From contig NC_013947.1 of assembly GCF_000024545.1 (NCBI RefSeq), positions 868,001 through 932,000 of the forward strand: a stretch of DNA of 64,000 nt, written 5' to 3'. Position numbers and translations under genes: made by a program. This stretch comes from Stackebrandtia nassauensis DSM 44728. Lineage in GTDB: Bacteria; Actinomycetota; Actinomycetes; Mycobacteriales; Micromonosporaceae. Shown in pieces: positions 19,026 through 28,057 of this stretch (position 1 is its first letter; every line of letters begins with the position of its first letter). The notes beneath the pieces are model-generated. The model searched no databases. It was given only the letters and a program-made list of their open reading frames with translations, and was not told where the DNA came from.

Positions 19026-19682
19026 TCAGGGTTTCGGACACTTCTTCCACGCGAAGTGGTACTTGGTGTTGATGTTGCCGTCGACGGAGTCCATCTGCAT
19101 GAAGCTCTTCTTGGACTTGTCGGTGCCGACCTTCACACGCAGCTCGGTGTTGATGTTGAAGTTGCGTTCCTCGCCACACGGCTTGTAGACGATCTGGCCC
19201 ACCTCGGTCTCGTCGGTGTACTGCCAGTTGTCGCTGTACGCCCCGGACAGCGGGTGTTCGGAGGTGGTGGTCTGCGAATTGCCTTGGAAGTAGTAACTGG
19301 CCTTCTGCAAGCCGCTCGCCTTGGATTCCAGGTGCGCGAAGCCGCGGTAGTCGGCGCTCGCGATGCCGTAGGTGAAGCCCTGTGGCACGTGGACGATCAG
19401 GTTGATCTGGCAGTTCTTGCGGAAGTCGGTCGGATCGGAGTTGCCACCCGCCTGTACCAGGTACACGCTGTAGGTGACGGTGAATGCGGTGTTGTCGGGT
19501 GCCACGGCTACGGCGGCGGTGTCCTTGGGGCAGCCGGAGCCGTTGACGGTCGCGACGTCGATGACGATCTTGTCGTCCGGCGGGTCGTCGAAGTGTTTCT
19601 TCGCCTGCGCCTGAACCGGAAGGGCTGTCAGGGCGAGGCACGCCCCGATCACGGTCCCGATACGCAGGAGGGACTTCCTCAT
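19026..19682 (-). CDS. Secreted DUF4360 family protein
   Basis: A 218-residue exported protein. A Sec signal peptide covers about residues 1-27 and ends near VQAQA. The mature part begins with the family-typical run VATVNGSGCPKDTAAVAVAP and is beta-rich with six cysteines. DUF4360 proteins are secreted actinobacterial proteins of unknown role. The start is an ATG at 19682. It is divergent from the UbiB-like gene across a region with a long inverted repeat. Confidence 0.8.
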   Translation of the reverse strand: MRKSLLRIGTVIGACLALTALPVQAQAKKHFDDPPDDKIVIDVATVNGSGCPKDTAAVAVAPDNTAFTVTYSVYLVQAGGNSDPTDFRKNCQINLIVHVPQGFTYGIASADYRGFAHLESKASGLQKASYYFQGNSQTTTSEHPLSGAYSDNWQYTDETEVGQIVYKPCGEERNFNINTELRVKVGTDKSKKSFMQMDSVDGNINTKYHFAWKKCPKP

Positions 19683-19765
19683 CGTAATCCTCTATTTATC
19701 CTTTTGGGACGGTGCGCATCCGTCCGGGCGGAAAGGGCCCTTATGGGTGCAAATGTATTAATGTG

Positions 19766-19797
19766 CAGAGAGTACGTCAATGGCCACGTACTCTCTG
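19766..19797. promoter_or_regulatory. 12-bp perfect inverted repeat upstream of the UbiB-like gene
   Basis: CAGAGAGTACGT (19766-19777) and ACGTACTCTCTG (19786-19797) are perfect complements around an 8-base spacer. The right arm ends about 20 bases before a candidate -10 (TACTGT, 19817-19822), so a bound protein would cover the -35 position. It could also be read as an upstream operator of the divergent DUF4360 gene. No regulator gene is adjacent. Confidence 0.6.
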
Positions 19798-19829
19798 TGA
19801 ATCACTTATTGACCGGTACTGTCTGTCGG

Positions 19830-21806
19830 ATGTGGTCAGATCAAGACATGCCCGAGCTGACGGGGTTCCAGCTGTTCCTCGGTTACCTGGTCCCGTTCGC
19901 GGTCCTGATCCTCGCGGTGATCCTGGTCAAGACCTGCGCGCGGATGATGGGCCTGCGGGTCGGCCTGCTGCGCGCGGCCCTGTCCAGCTTCATCGGCGTG
20001 GCCGTCGCCGGGATCACCGTCGGCCGGGCCCTGGGCCGGGAGGAGACCTCGCCCGGCGGCGCCTTCGCGATCTTCCTCGGTGTCGCCTTCGTGTCCATCC
20101 TGCTGGTACTGGCGCTCAGCGAGGCGATCATCCCCGGCACCGGCGGCCCGGTGGCGCGGATGCGTTCCGGCTACCGCCGGGTGCGGCGCTCGCAGCGCTA
20201 CACCCGCATCACCGCGATCCTGGTGCGGCACGGCCTCGGCGGTTTCCTGTCCGGACGCGGCGCCTCCCGCGACTCGGCGGTGGCACTGGCCCGCTCCTCG
20301 CGCCGCGCCATGGAACAGGCGGGCGTCACCTTCGTCAAACTCGGGCAGGTGCTGTCGACCCGGCGCGACCTGTTCAGCCCCGAGGTGATCGCCGAACTGT
20401 CCAAACTCCAGGACAATGTGGAACCGGTGCCGTGGGAGAGCATCGAGCCGCAGCTGTGCGCCGACCTGGGAATGCCGGTGTCGCGGGCGTTCGCCAGCTT
20501 CGACCGGGTACCGATCGCCTCGGCCTCGATAGCGCAGGTCTACCGCGCCGAGACCCACGATGGACAGTCCGTCGTCGTCAAGGTGCGCCGCCCCGGCATC
20601 AAGGCACAGGTGGAACGCGACCTCGACATCGTCGCCCGGCTGGCCCGCACCCTCCACAAGCGCGCCGCCTGGGCCCGCGCCATCGGCGTCGTCGACCTGG
20701 CCGAGGGCTTCGCGGTGGCACTGCGCGAGGAACTCGACCTGCGCGTCGAGGCCCGCAACCTGGCCTCGGTCGCCGCGAACACCGAGACCCTGGACGAACC
20801 CGACGCCGACCCGGTCGCCAACCCGGCGGTGTACCCGCAGTACGGCGGCGAACGCGTCCTGGTCATGGAGTACCTGGACGGCGAGACGGTCGCCGACGGC
20901 GCCGAACTGCGCCGCCGCGGCGCCGACCCCAACCGGGTGGCCCGCTCGCTGCTGCGCTGCCTGCTGCGCCAGATCCTGGTGCACGGCATCTTCCACGCCG
21001 ACCCGCACCCCGGCAACATCCTCCTGTTGCGGGACAACCGGATCGCGCTCATCGACTACGGCTCGGTGGGTCGCATCGACACCGGTCTGCAACTGGCGCT
21101 GCAACACGTCCTGCTCGCCGTCGACCAACGCGACCCGGCGGCGCTGCACGACGGCCTGATGGACATCCTGGAACGCACCGACGACATCGACACCGAGAGC
21201 CTCGAACGAGCCCTCGGCCGGTTCATGGCCCGCCACCTCACCTCCGGCGTCGCCCCCGACGCGGAGATGTTCGTCGACCTGTTCAAACTCATCTCCGCCC
21301 ACGGCGTCGCCCTGCCCCGCGAGGTCGCCGCCGTCTTCCGGGCACTGGCCACAGTCGAGGGAACCCTCACCGACCTGGTCCCCGAGTTCCACCTCGTCGC
21401 CGAGGCCAAGTCCTTCGCGGCCCACGAGTTCGCCGCCCTGCTGGCCCCCGAATCGCTGCGCGAGGCGGCCGAGACCGAACTGCGCGCCATGGTCCCCACC
21501 CTGCGCCGCATCCCCCGCCGCCTCGAACGCATCGGCGCGGCCCTGGAGAACGGACGCCTGTCGGCCAACATCCGGCTGTTCGCCGACCCCCGCGACCGCT
21601 CCGTCATCGCCGGGTACCTGGGCCAGATCCTCATGACCGTACTGGCGGCGACCACCGGGATCATGTCCGTCCTGCTGCTCAACAGCAAGGCCGGACCGCT
21701 GGTCAGCACCGACATCCGGCTGTACCAGGTGTTCGGCTACCTGCTGCTGGTCGTCTCCGTCGTGCTGATGGTCCGCGTCCTGGTCGGCGTGTTCCGCAAG
21801 ACCTAA
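19830..21806 (+). CDS. ABC1/AarF/UbiB family kinase-like protein
   Basis: A 658-residue atypical kinase of the ABC1/UbiB family. Two or three hydrophobic helices precede the kinase core and two more end the protein. The core has the family marks KLGQVLSTRRD, the A-rich loop ASIAQVYRAE, the ATP lysine segment VVVKVRRPG, and the catalytic/metal motifs HGIFHADPHPGN and ALIDYGSVG. The family supports quinone or lipid homeostasis with weak ATPase activity; the substrate is unknown. ATG 19830 fits a leaderless start after TACTGT; ATG 19848 is possible. Its stop overlaps the next convergent stop. Confidence 0.86.
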   Translation: MWSDQDMPELTGFQLFLGYLVPFAVLILAVILVKTCARMMGLRVGLLRAALSSFIGVAVAGITVGRALGREETSPGGAFAIFLGVAFVSILLVLALSEAIIPGTGGPVARMRSGYRRVRRSQRYTRITAILVRHGLGGFLSGRGASRDSAVALARSSRRAMEQAGVTFVKLGQVLSTRRDLFSPEVIAELSKLQDNVEPVPWESIEPQLCADLGMPVSRAFASFDRVPIASASIAQVYRAETHDGQSVVVKVRRPGIKAQVERDLDIVARLARTLHKRAAWARAIGVVDLAEGFAVALREELDLRVEARNLASVAANTETLDEPDADPVANPAVYPQYGGERVLVMEYLDGETVADGAELRRRGADPNRVARSLLRCLLRQILVHGIFHADPHPGNILLLRDNRIALIDYGSVGRIDTGLQLALQHVLLAVDQRDPAALHDGLMDILERTDDIDTESLERALGRFMARHLTSGVAPDAEMFVDLFKLISAHGVALPREVAAVFRALATVEGTLTDLVPEFHLVAEAKSFAAHEFAALLAPESLREAAETELRAMVPTLRRIPRRLERIGAALENGRLSANIRLFADPRDRSVIAGYLGQILMTVLAATTGIMSVLLLNSKAGPLVSTDIRLYQVFGYLLLVVSVVLMVRVLVGVFRKT

Positions 21807-23134
21807 GCGCCGCGAGGGTCCCGGCGCCGTGGGGCCCGGCTGGTGAACACCCTGGCCATGAACCCCGGCCGCAGCAGCGCCGAGGGCGGTTCCAGCAGGC
21901 CCGCGACCCGGAAGAAGACCGCGGCCACCCGGGGGTCGCGGGAGGCGGCACGGTGCACCCGGGCGACGTAGCGGTTGAGCAGCCGGATGCGTGGCGAGCG
22001 GTATCCCTCCACTTCGGGCATCGCCAGATCGCCACCGGCTCCCAGGCTCCACGGCACGTCGATCGCCTTGGAGGCGGCGGGGAAGAACCGCCGCGCCAGG
22101 TTGTCGCTCCCCTCGGCCAGGCATTCGCGCAATATGCGCGCCTGCATTCCGGCGACGGTCATGCCCTGGCCGTAGACCGGGTTGAAGCTGCACAGCGCGT
22201 CCCCGACGACCAGCAGACCGTCGGGGAACCGCCGCAGCCGCTCGAAGCGCCGTCTCACGCTGTACGGGTAGTGAAGCGAGACCGGGTCGCTCAGCGGTTT
22301 CGCCTCGCGCAAGGTCTCGCAGAAATCCGGTATCGGCATCGTCTCGGCGAACTCCTGGATGCCCTCGTCGGTGGTGGGAGGCCGAACCCCGGCCATGCCC
22401 GCGAGGGTCAGCATCCACCGGTCGCCCTCCAGGTAGCAGGCCGCCAACAGGTGCGGGAGCCCGGGAGCCGCTCCCACCAGCAGGAAGTGATCGCCGTTCA
22501 GGGCGTCGGCGGGCATGCTCACGAACCGGCTCACGTACCGCACGTCGCACTTGACGCGATCCTCGGCGGGGGCTTCGTATCCCAGCTCGGTCAACCAGGT
22601 CGCGGCCCGCCCGCCCCGGCCCAGCGCGTCCACGACCAGATCCGACGCGAGGGTCTCCACCCGGTTCCCGTCCGCCAGACGCGTGACCCGAGCCGCCGTC
22701 ACCCGTCCGTCCTCATGGACGATCCCGGTCGCCTCGCAGCCCTCCCTGAACTCCACATTCGACAAGCCCTTCACGCGCGACCGTACCGCGTGCTCCAGCA
22801 ACCCCCGCGAAGCGTGGATCAGCTTGGTGTCGCAGTCACCCCGGGCCAACTCGTATCCCGAGAAGACCATCCGCGTCTGCCGCATCATGTCCACATGCGG
22901 GGCACCGGCGCCGAGCAACTCCTCCGTCAGTCCGGGAAGCAGCGACTCGTACTCGCGGGCCCCATGAGCCAGCAGCACATGGTTGTGCTCCGTCTGCGGA
23001 ACCCCCCGCCGCGGACTCGGGCTCGTCGGGAGCGTGTCACGCTCCACGACCACCACTTCCGAATAGAAGTCGGCCAACGCCCGCGCGGCCAGCAACCCGC
23101 TCAGACTGGCACCGAAAACCACTGCTCGCTTCAT
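21803..23134 (-). CDS. FAD-dependent monooxygenase/oxidoreductase
   Basis: A 443-residue flavoprotein. The N-terminal dinucleotide fold has GASLSGLLAARAL with a following acidic residue (VVVER). The C-terminal FAD ribityl motif GDALCSFNPVYGQGMTVAGM is that of p-hydroxybenzoate-hydroxylase-type monooxygenases and geranylgeranyl-reductase relatives. The substrate is unknown. The stop overlaps that of the UbiB-like gene (CTAA), so the genes converge with no spacer. Confidence 0.85.
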   Translation of the reverse strand: MKRAVVFGASLSGLLAARALADFYSEVVVVERDTLPTSPSPRRGVPQTEHNHVLLAHGAREYESLLPGLTEELLGAGAPHVDMMRQTRMVFSGYELARGDCDTKLIHASRGLLEHAVRSRVKGLSNVEFREGCEATGIVHEDGRVTAARVTRLADGNRVETLASDLVVDALGRGGRAATWLTELGYEAPAEDRVKCDVRYVSRFVSMPADALNGDHFLLVGAAPGLPHLLAACYLEGDRWMLTLAGMAGVRPPTTDEGIQEFAETMPIPDFCETLREAKPLSDPVSLHYPYSVRRRFERLRRFPDGLLVVGDALCSFNPVYGQGMTVAGMQARILRECLAEGSDNLARRFFPAASKAIDVPWSLGAGGDLAMPEVEGYRSPRIRLLNRYVARVHRAASRDPRVAAVFFRVAGLLEPPSALLRPGFMARVFTSRAPRRRDPRGA

Positions 23135-23185
23135 GTTCAGTCCAATGTGTCCTGGCCGGGGCTCGCGAAACGTGTGGGCACCGTA

Positions 23186-23395
23186 TCAGAGAACGGAGAT
23201 CCAAAGTCCCTGCGCCACAAACAATTTGGCTACAACGTTCATGGGCCGGCCCCAGTGGACGCCATAGCGGCCTTCGTATTCCTCGATGCGTCGGTCGTCG
23301 TCCGGCTTGTCGCGAGGCCGCGCGATCCCGAGTGCTGACAGTTTCGCGGCCGTGATCGTGTGACCGCTGTGGCACGCCGGCCACAGGAGCGCATG
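23186..23395 (-). pseudogene. Probable remnant of a lost gene (3' fragment without start)
   Basis: Between the monooxygenase and holB, one minus-strand frame reads as coherent protein for about 70 codons (including KLSALGIARPRD and RRIEEYEGRYGVHWGRP) and ends in TGA at 23186. Most codons in its first two thirds end in G or C. No ATG, GTG or TTG opens it: the frame runs back into the holB 3' end, where a stop at 23433-23435 closes it. The simplest reading is a 5'-truncated gene. I do not recognise the parent. Chance coding remains possible in GC-rich DNA. Confidence 0.35.
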
Positions 23396-23408
23396 CGGCA
23401 GGCTCGGC

Positions 23409-24578
23409 TTAGCCCTGCCAGAGTTTGAGCATCATGGACTCGACGGCGATGCGGGGGCGGACGTTGCGGTCGATCGCGATGCGGCACTGGAGGATCGCGT
23501 CGATGCGGCGGATGACGCTCTCGGGGGACCAGCGGGAGGCGGCGGCCGTGACGGCCTCGGCCGCGTCGGGGTGGATCGGGTCGACGCGGGCGCCGAGGCC
23601 CTGGATGAGGACGTCGCGGTAGAAGGCGGCGAGGTCGACCAGGGCGCGGTCGAGGGTGTCGCGTTGGGCCCGGGTGAGGCGCATCTTCTGGCGGCGTTCG
23701 AGTTCCTTGATCTGGCCCGCGTTGCCGCGGGTGGCTTTGCTGGCGCCCTTTCCGGTGCCGCCCTTGCCCAGCGCGGTTTCGAGTTCGGCGATCTCGCGTT
23801 CGGCCTGGCCCTTGGTGGCGTCGGTCGCTTCGGATTCGGAGGCTTCGATGATGGCGTCGGCGGCGGTGAAACAGGCGCCGACGCTGGACAGCTGCCGGGG
23901 CACGCCCAGGACGGTGTCGCGGCGGTCGCGGGCCTGCGGGTCGGTGGCCAGGCGTTTGGCCCGGCCGACGTGACCTTGGGCCGCGGACGCGCAGAGGCGC
24001 GCCAGCGAGGGGTCCACGCCGTCGCGGGTCTCCAGCAGCCGCGCCACCGCCGCGACGGAGGGCTGGCGCAGCGGGACCAGCCGACAGCGGGACCGGATCG
24101 TCACCGAGATCTCGGCGGGGTTGGACGAGGGGGCGCACAGCAGGAAGACGGTGCGCTCGGGGGGTTCCTCTATGGACTTCAGCAGCGCGTTCCCGGCCGC
24201 CTCGGTGAGCCGGTCGGCGTCTTCGATGACGAGGACGCGCCACCGGCCGGTGCCCGGCGCGCGCTGGGCGGTGCCGATGAGGTCGCGCATGACGGACACG
24301 CCGATGGTGACGCCGTCGGGGATGACGTGGGTGACGTCGGCGTGGGTGCCGCCCAGGACGGTGTGGCAGGCCGGGCAGCTGCCGCAGCCCTGGTTCGGGC
24401 ACTGCAACGCGGCGGCGAAGGCCCGCGCGGCCACCGAACGACCCGAGCCGGGCGGCCCGGTGAACAGCCACGCGTGCGTCATTCCGGCGGCGCCGCTGGT
24501 GGCGGCGGCCACCGCGTCGGTCAGGGTCTGGACGGTGTCCTCCTGGCCGATGAGCCTGTCGAAGATCTCGCCGGTCAT
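23409..24578 (-). CDS. holB: DNA polymerase III subunit delta'
   Basis: A 389-residue clamp-loader subunit. The AAA+ domain carries a Walker A variant GPPGSGRS, in which arginine replaces the usual lysine, so ATP hydrolysis is unlikely, as expected for delta'. A zinc module CPNQGCGSCPAC follows, then the VIEDADRLTEAAGNALLKSI Walker B region. An alanine/lysine/glycine-rich linker near residues 265-295 is longer than in E. coli. ATG 24578 is preceded by GGAG and GAGG; an in-frame GTG at 24593 is possible. It follows the MFS-tmk gene by 31 bases, probably in one operon. Confidence 0.92.
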   Translation of the reverse strand: MTGEIFDRLIGQEDTVQTLTDAVAAATSGAAGMTHAWLFTGPPGSGRSVAARAFAAALQCPNQGCGSCPACHTVLGGTHADVTHVIPDGVTIGVSVMRDLIGTAQRAPGTGRWRVLVIEDADRLTEAAGNALLKSIEEPPERTVFLLCAPSSNPAEISVTIRSRCRLVPLRQPSVAAVARLLETRDGVDPSLARLCASAAQGHVGRAKRLATDPQARDRRDTVLGVPRQLSSVGACFTAADAIIEASESEATDATKGQAEREIAELETALGKGGTGKGASKATRGNAGQIKELERRQKMRLTRAQRDTLDRALVDLAAFYRDVLIQGLGARVDPIHPDAAEAVTAAASRWSPESVIRRIDAILQCRIAIDRNVRPRIAVESMMLKLWQG

Positions 24579-24609
24579 GGCCTCATTCTCCACGCGCGAC
24601 CGACACTCG

Positions 24610-26733
24610 TCACAGCGTCGCCTTTCCGGGGGCGAACTTCACGGTCTTGTCCTCGGCGTGCGCGTCCATCGGCGGGTTGGGATCGTCGTCATCGGCGGTC
24701 TCGCCCGGCACCGGCGGCACCACGGCGGCCACCCGTTCGGAGACCTTGGCCGCGATGTCCTCGGGGGACTGGGTCGCGTCCACGACCAGGTAGCGCGACG
24801 AGTCGTCGGCGGCCAGGTCGCGGAACTTCTCCCGCACCGCCTCGTGGAAGGTCAGCGCCTCCTGCTCCAGCCGGTCCCCGGCCGAGCCCTTGGTGGCGCG
24901 CACCAGGCCGACGCGCGGGTCGATGTCCAGCAGCACCACCAGGTCCGGCTTGAGTCCGCCGGTGGCCCAGTGCGACAGCCAGGCGACCTCGTCGGCGGGC
25001 AGTTCGCGTCCGGAACCCTGGTAGGCCAGCGAGGAGTCGACGTAGCGGTCGGAGATGACCACCGCGCCCCGGTCCAGCGCCGGGCGTACCACTTTGGACA
25101 CGTGCTGGGCGCGGTCGGCGGCGTACAGCAGCGCCTCGGTGCGCGGACTGGGCGAGGTCCCCGACTCCGGGTCCAGCAGCAGGGTGCGGATGCGCACGCC
25201 CAGTTCGGTGGCGCCGGGCTCGCGGGTCAGCACCACCTCGTGGCCGCGCTGCCGCAGCCAGGCCGCCAGCTTGACGGCCTGTGTGGACTTGCCGCTGCCC
25301 TCGCCGCCCTCGAACACCACGAAGGTCCCGCCCGCCGGTGACTCGTGCACCAGCGGCCGTCCCCGCATCGAACCCCACAGGTCCTTGATCACCGGCACCC
25401 CCGGTTTGTCGTCCATCTGCCGGAAAGCAATGTAACCGGTCAGCACACCGACGACGGCGGCGATCAGCAGCAGGATGCGTCCGAAGGAGAAGTCGAAGGT
25501 CAGCGGGCCGATGTCGACCTGGCGGGCGGAGCCGTAGCCGCCGATGACCGAGGCGGCCGAGATCGTGACCATCAGGACCACCCGGGCGCTGGTGGAGATG
25601 AACGCGAACATCCGGCCGCGCACCGTGTCCTCGACCTCGCGGCCCAGCAGCGTGATCCCGGACAGGAACGCCATTCCGGCGCCCGCGCCGACGATGAGCG
25701 TCCCGACGATCGCCACCCACAGGTGCGGCGCCAGGCCGTCGACCAGCAGCCCGAAGCCGCCCACCACGATGCTCATGCCGAACCAGCGGCGTCGCGACAG
25801 CTGTCCCACCAGCGCCGGACCCGCGACGATGCCCAGGCCTAGACCGACGAAGACGGTGGCGAACAGGACGGTGAAGGCGGCCTCGCCGCCGCCCAGCGAG
25901 CGCGCGAAGAACTGGCCGGTGCCGATGATGACCCCGGCTCCGGCGAAGGCGCCCAGGATGCCCAGCACCAGGCCGCGCACCATCTTGTTGCGTCCCATGT
26001 GGCGCCAGCCGTCGGCGAAGTCGCGCAGCATGCCGCGCTGTTCCTTCGGCGCCTGCCCGGGTTCGTTGCGGCGCACGCTGATCTCGGGGATCCGGAAGAA
26101 CACCACCGCGGCGGCGGCCAGGAAGGTCAGCGCGTTGAGGTACAGCCCGATCGCGGCCGGGGCCGCCCAGTCGCCGACCTCGCCCAGCGCCCCGGCCATC
26201 CAGTTGGCCTCCAGCACCGACATGACCCCGGCGGCGATCACGGGCGCGAAACCGTAGGTGGTCACGAGCGTCAGCTGGTTGGCGGCCTCCAGCCGGCTGC
26301 GGGGCAGCAGGTTGGGGACGGCGGCCTCCTTGGCGGGCATCCACATCATGCCGACGGCCTCGATGAGGAAGGTCGCGATCGCGGTCCAGCCGGCGGCCTT
26401 GACACCGACGCCGGTCCACATCGCCACCAGCGGAACCGAGGCGAACAGCGCGAACCGCAGCGTGTCGCACACGGCCATGGTGATCCGGCGGTCCCAGCGG
26501 TCGGCGAACACCCCGGCCAGCGGGCCCAGCAGCAGCGAGGGGATCAGCCGCACCACGATGACGAGGCTGAACGCGGCGCCCTGCGCCGTGGTGTTGTCGA
26601 ACTGGGACGCGGCGAACAGCGACATGGCCAGCAGACCCAGCCAGTCCCCGGTCGCCGACAGTCCCAGCACCAGCCACAGGCGCCGGAACGGACGGATGCG
26701 CAGGACCGCTTTGAGATCCGAAACGCCCGACAT
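24610..26733 (-). CDS. tmk: MFS transporter fused to dTMP kinase
   Basis: A 707-residue two-domain protein. Residues 1 to about 435 form a twelve-helix major facilitator. Residues about 467-690 are thymidylate kinase with P-loop GGEGSGKST (476-484), the DRYVDSS substrate loop and a lid region. The kinase makes dTDP from dTMP for DNA synthesis. One uninterrupted frame carries both domains. Such fusions are annotated in several actinomycetes, and the transporter substrate is unknown. holB follows closely, matching the common tmk-holB order. A 12-base repeat GGGTAaaTACCC (26757-26768) lies just upstream. Confidence 0.9.
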   Translation of the reverse strand: MSGVSDLKAVLRIRPFRRLWLVLGLSATGDWLGLLAMSLFAASQFDNTTAQGAAFSLVIVVRLIPSLLLGPLAGVFADRWDRRITMAVCDTLRFALFASVPLVAMWTGVGVKAAGWTAIATFLIEAVGMMWMPAKEAAVPNLLPRSRLEAANQLTLVTTYGFAPVIAAGVMSVLEANWMAGALGEVGDWAAPAAIGLYLNALTFLAAAAVVFFRIPEISVRRNEPGQAPKEQRGMLRDFADGWRHMGRNKMVRGLVLGILGAFAGAGVIIGTGQFFARSLGGGEAAFTVLFATVFVGLGLGIVAGPALVGQLSRRRWFGMSIVVGGFGLLVDGLAPHLWVAIVGTLIVGAGAGMAFLSGITLLGREVEDTVRGRMFAFISTSARVVLMVTISAASVIGGYGSARQVDIGPLTFDFSFGRILLLIAAVVGVLTGYIAFRQMDDKPGVPVIKDLWGSMRGRPLVHESPAGGTFVVFEGGEGSGKSTQAVKLAAWLRQRGHEVVLTREPGATELGVRIRTLLLDPESGTSPSPRTEALLYAADRAQHVSKVVRPALDRGAVVISDRYVDSSLAYQGSGRELPADEVAWLSHWATGGLKPDLVVLLDIDPRVGLVRATKGSAGDRLEQEALTFHEAVREKFRDLAADDSSRYLVVDATQSPEDIAAKVSERVAAVVPPVPGETADDDDPNPPMDAHAEDKTVKFAPGKATL

Positions 26734-26857
26734 ACGTGGTCCGCCTTCGTCACAGTGGGTAAATACCCGCTCGTCTATACGAATGACAGCGTATCGGCGC
26801 GGCCCGGCGAGCCTTTGCCGCCTCGCCTATGGGTGTCGCGGCACTATGCTGAAGAAC

Positions 26858-28057
26858 ATGAGCAAGTTTCACGACAGTGTGGCGTTGCGGCAGCGCTACG
26901 ACACCGCCACCGCCAAACTGGCGGCCCCGCTGGCGATCGTCGATCTGGACGCCTTCGACGCCAACGGCGCCGCGATGCGGGAGCGCGCCGTCGGCCTGCC
27001 GATCCGGGTCGCGTCGAAATCACTGCGCTGTCGGCAACTGCTGCGCCGGGCGCTGGCCGGGCCCGGCTACGCCGGGATCCTGTCGTTCAGCCTCGCCGAG
27101 TCACTGTGGCTGGTGGAGAACGAGGTCAGCCGCGACGTCGTGGTCGGCTACCCCGACGCCGACGCGCTGAGCATCGCGGCGCTGGCCACCGATTCCTCGG
27201 CCGCCGCCGCGATCACGCTCATGGTCGACGACGTCGCGCAGCTGGACCTCGTCGACGCGGTCCTGCCGCCGGTGAAACGCCACCGGCTGCGGGTGTGCCT
27301 GGACCTCGATGCCTCCTATCGGGTGCTGGGCAACCACCTGGGCACCCGCCGCTCACCGGTGCACACGCCGCTGGAAGCCGTCCGGCTGGCTCGCAAGATC
27401 AAGGCCCGCAAGGGTTTCGACCTCGTCGGCATCATGAGCTACGAGGGCCAGATCGCCGGGCTCGGCCAGGGCAGCGGTCCCTCGGCGTCGATGCTGCGAC
27501 TGGTCCAGGACCGGTCGTTTCGCGAACTCGTCGAGCGGCGCGGCAAGGCCGTCGCGGCGGTGCGGCAGGTCGCCGAGCTGGAGTTCGTCAACGGCGGCGG
27601 CACCGGCTCGCTGTCCCGCACCGCCTCCGACCCCTCGATCACCGAGCTCACCGCGGGCAGCGGCTTCTACGGCCCGGCGCTGTTCGACGAGTACGACGAC
27701 TTCCGGCCCCGTCCGGCCGCCGCGTTCGCGCTGTCGGTGGTGCGCCGCCCCGGTCCGGGATTCGCGACCGTCCACGGTGGTGGTTGGATCGCCTCCGGCA
27801 AGACCGGCCCGTCCCGGCAACCGCGCCCGTGGCTGCCGTCCGGCCTGCGGCTGACCGGGATGGAGGCCGCCGGGGAGGTGCAGACGCCGGTCACCGGTCC
27901 CGCGGCCGATTCGCTGCGCGTCGGCGACCGGGTCTGGTTCCGGCACGCCAAGGCGGGCGAACTGTGCGAGCGCGTCAACGAACTGCACCTTGTGGAGGGC
28001 GACCGGATCGCCGACACGGTGCCGACCTACCGCGGCGAGGGCAAGGCGTTCCTGTAA
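26858..28057 (+). CDS. PLP-dependent amino acid deaminase/aldolase (fold-type III, alanine racemase-like)
   Basis: A 399-residue fold-type III PLP enzyme. The alanine-racemase-like N-terminal barrel has PLP lysine Lys54 in RVASKSLRCRQL and the cofactor-phosphate segment FVNGGGTGSL. The C-terminal domain resembles D-serine dehydratase / D-threonine aldolase and ends with HAKAGELCERVNELHLVEG, which contains the His and Cys often used for a metal. The substrate is probably a D- or beta-hydroxy amino acid. ATG 26858 was chosen; ATG 26846 would add four residues. Its 3' part lies fully opposite the open TetR frame. Confidence 0.82.
   Translation: MSKFHDSVALRQRYDTATAKLAAPLAIVDLDAFDANGAAMRERAVGLPIRVASKSLRCRQLLRRALAGPGYAGILSFSLAESLWLVENEVSRDVVVGYPDADALSIAALATDSSAAAAITLMVDDVAQLDLVDAVLPPVKRHRLRVCLDLDASYRVLGNHLGTRRSPVHTPLEAVRLARKIKARKGFDLVGIMSYEGQIAGLGQGSGPSASMLRLVQDRSFRELVERRGKAVAAVRQVAELEFVNGGGTGSLSRTASDPSITELTAGSGFYGPALFDEYDDFRPRPAAAFALSVVRRPGPGFATVHGGGWIASGKTGPSRQPRPWLPSGLRLTGMEAAGEVQTPVTGPAADSLRVGDRVWFRHAKAGELCERVNELHLVEGDRIADTVPTYRGEGKAFL

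Noticed and set aside
19836-22550. A 904-residue open frame on the minus strand across the UbiB-like gene
   Set aside because: It is antisense to the UbiB-like kinase and monooxygenase frames, has Gln/Asp/Gly-rich noise composition and no family motifs. Long antisense frames are expected in GC-rich DNA.
19712-23338. A 1208-residue plus-strand open frame overlapping ubiB-like and monooxygenase genes
   Set aside because: Arg/Pro/Gly-rich out-of-frame translation of two well-supported genes; no motifs.
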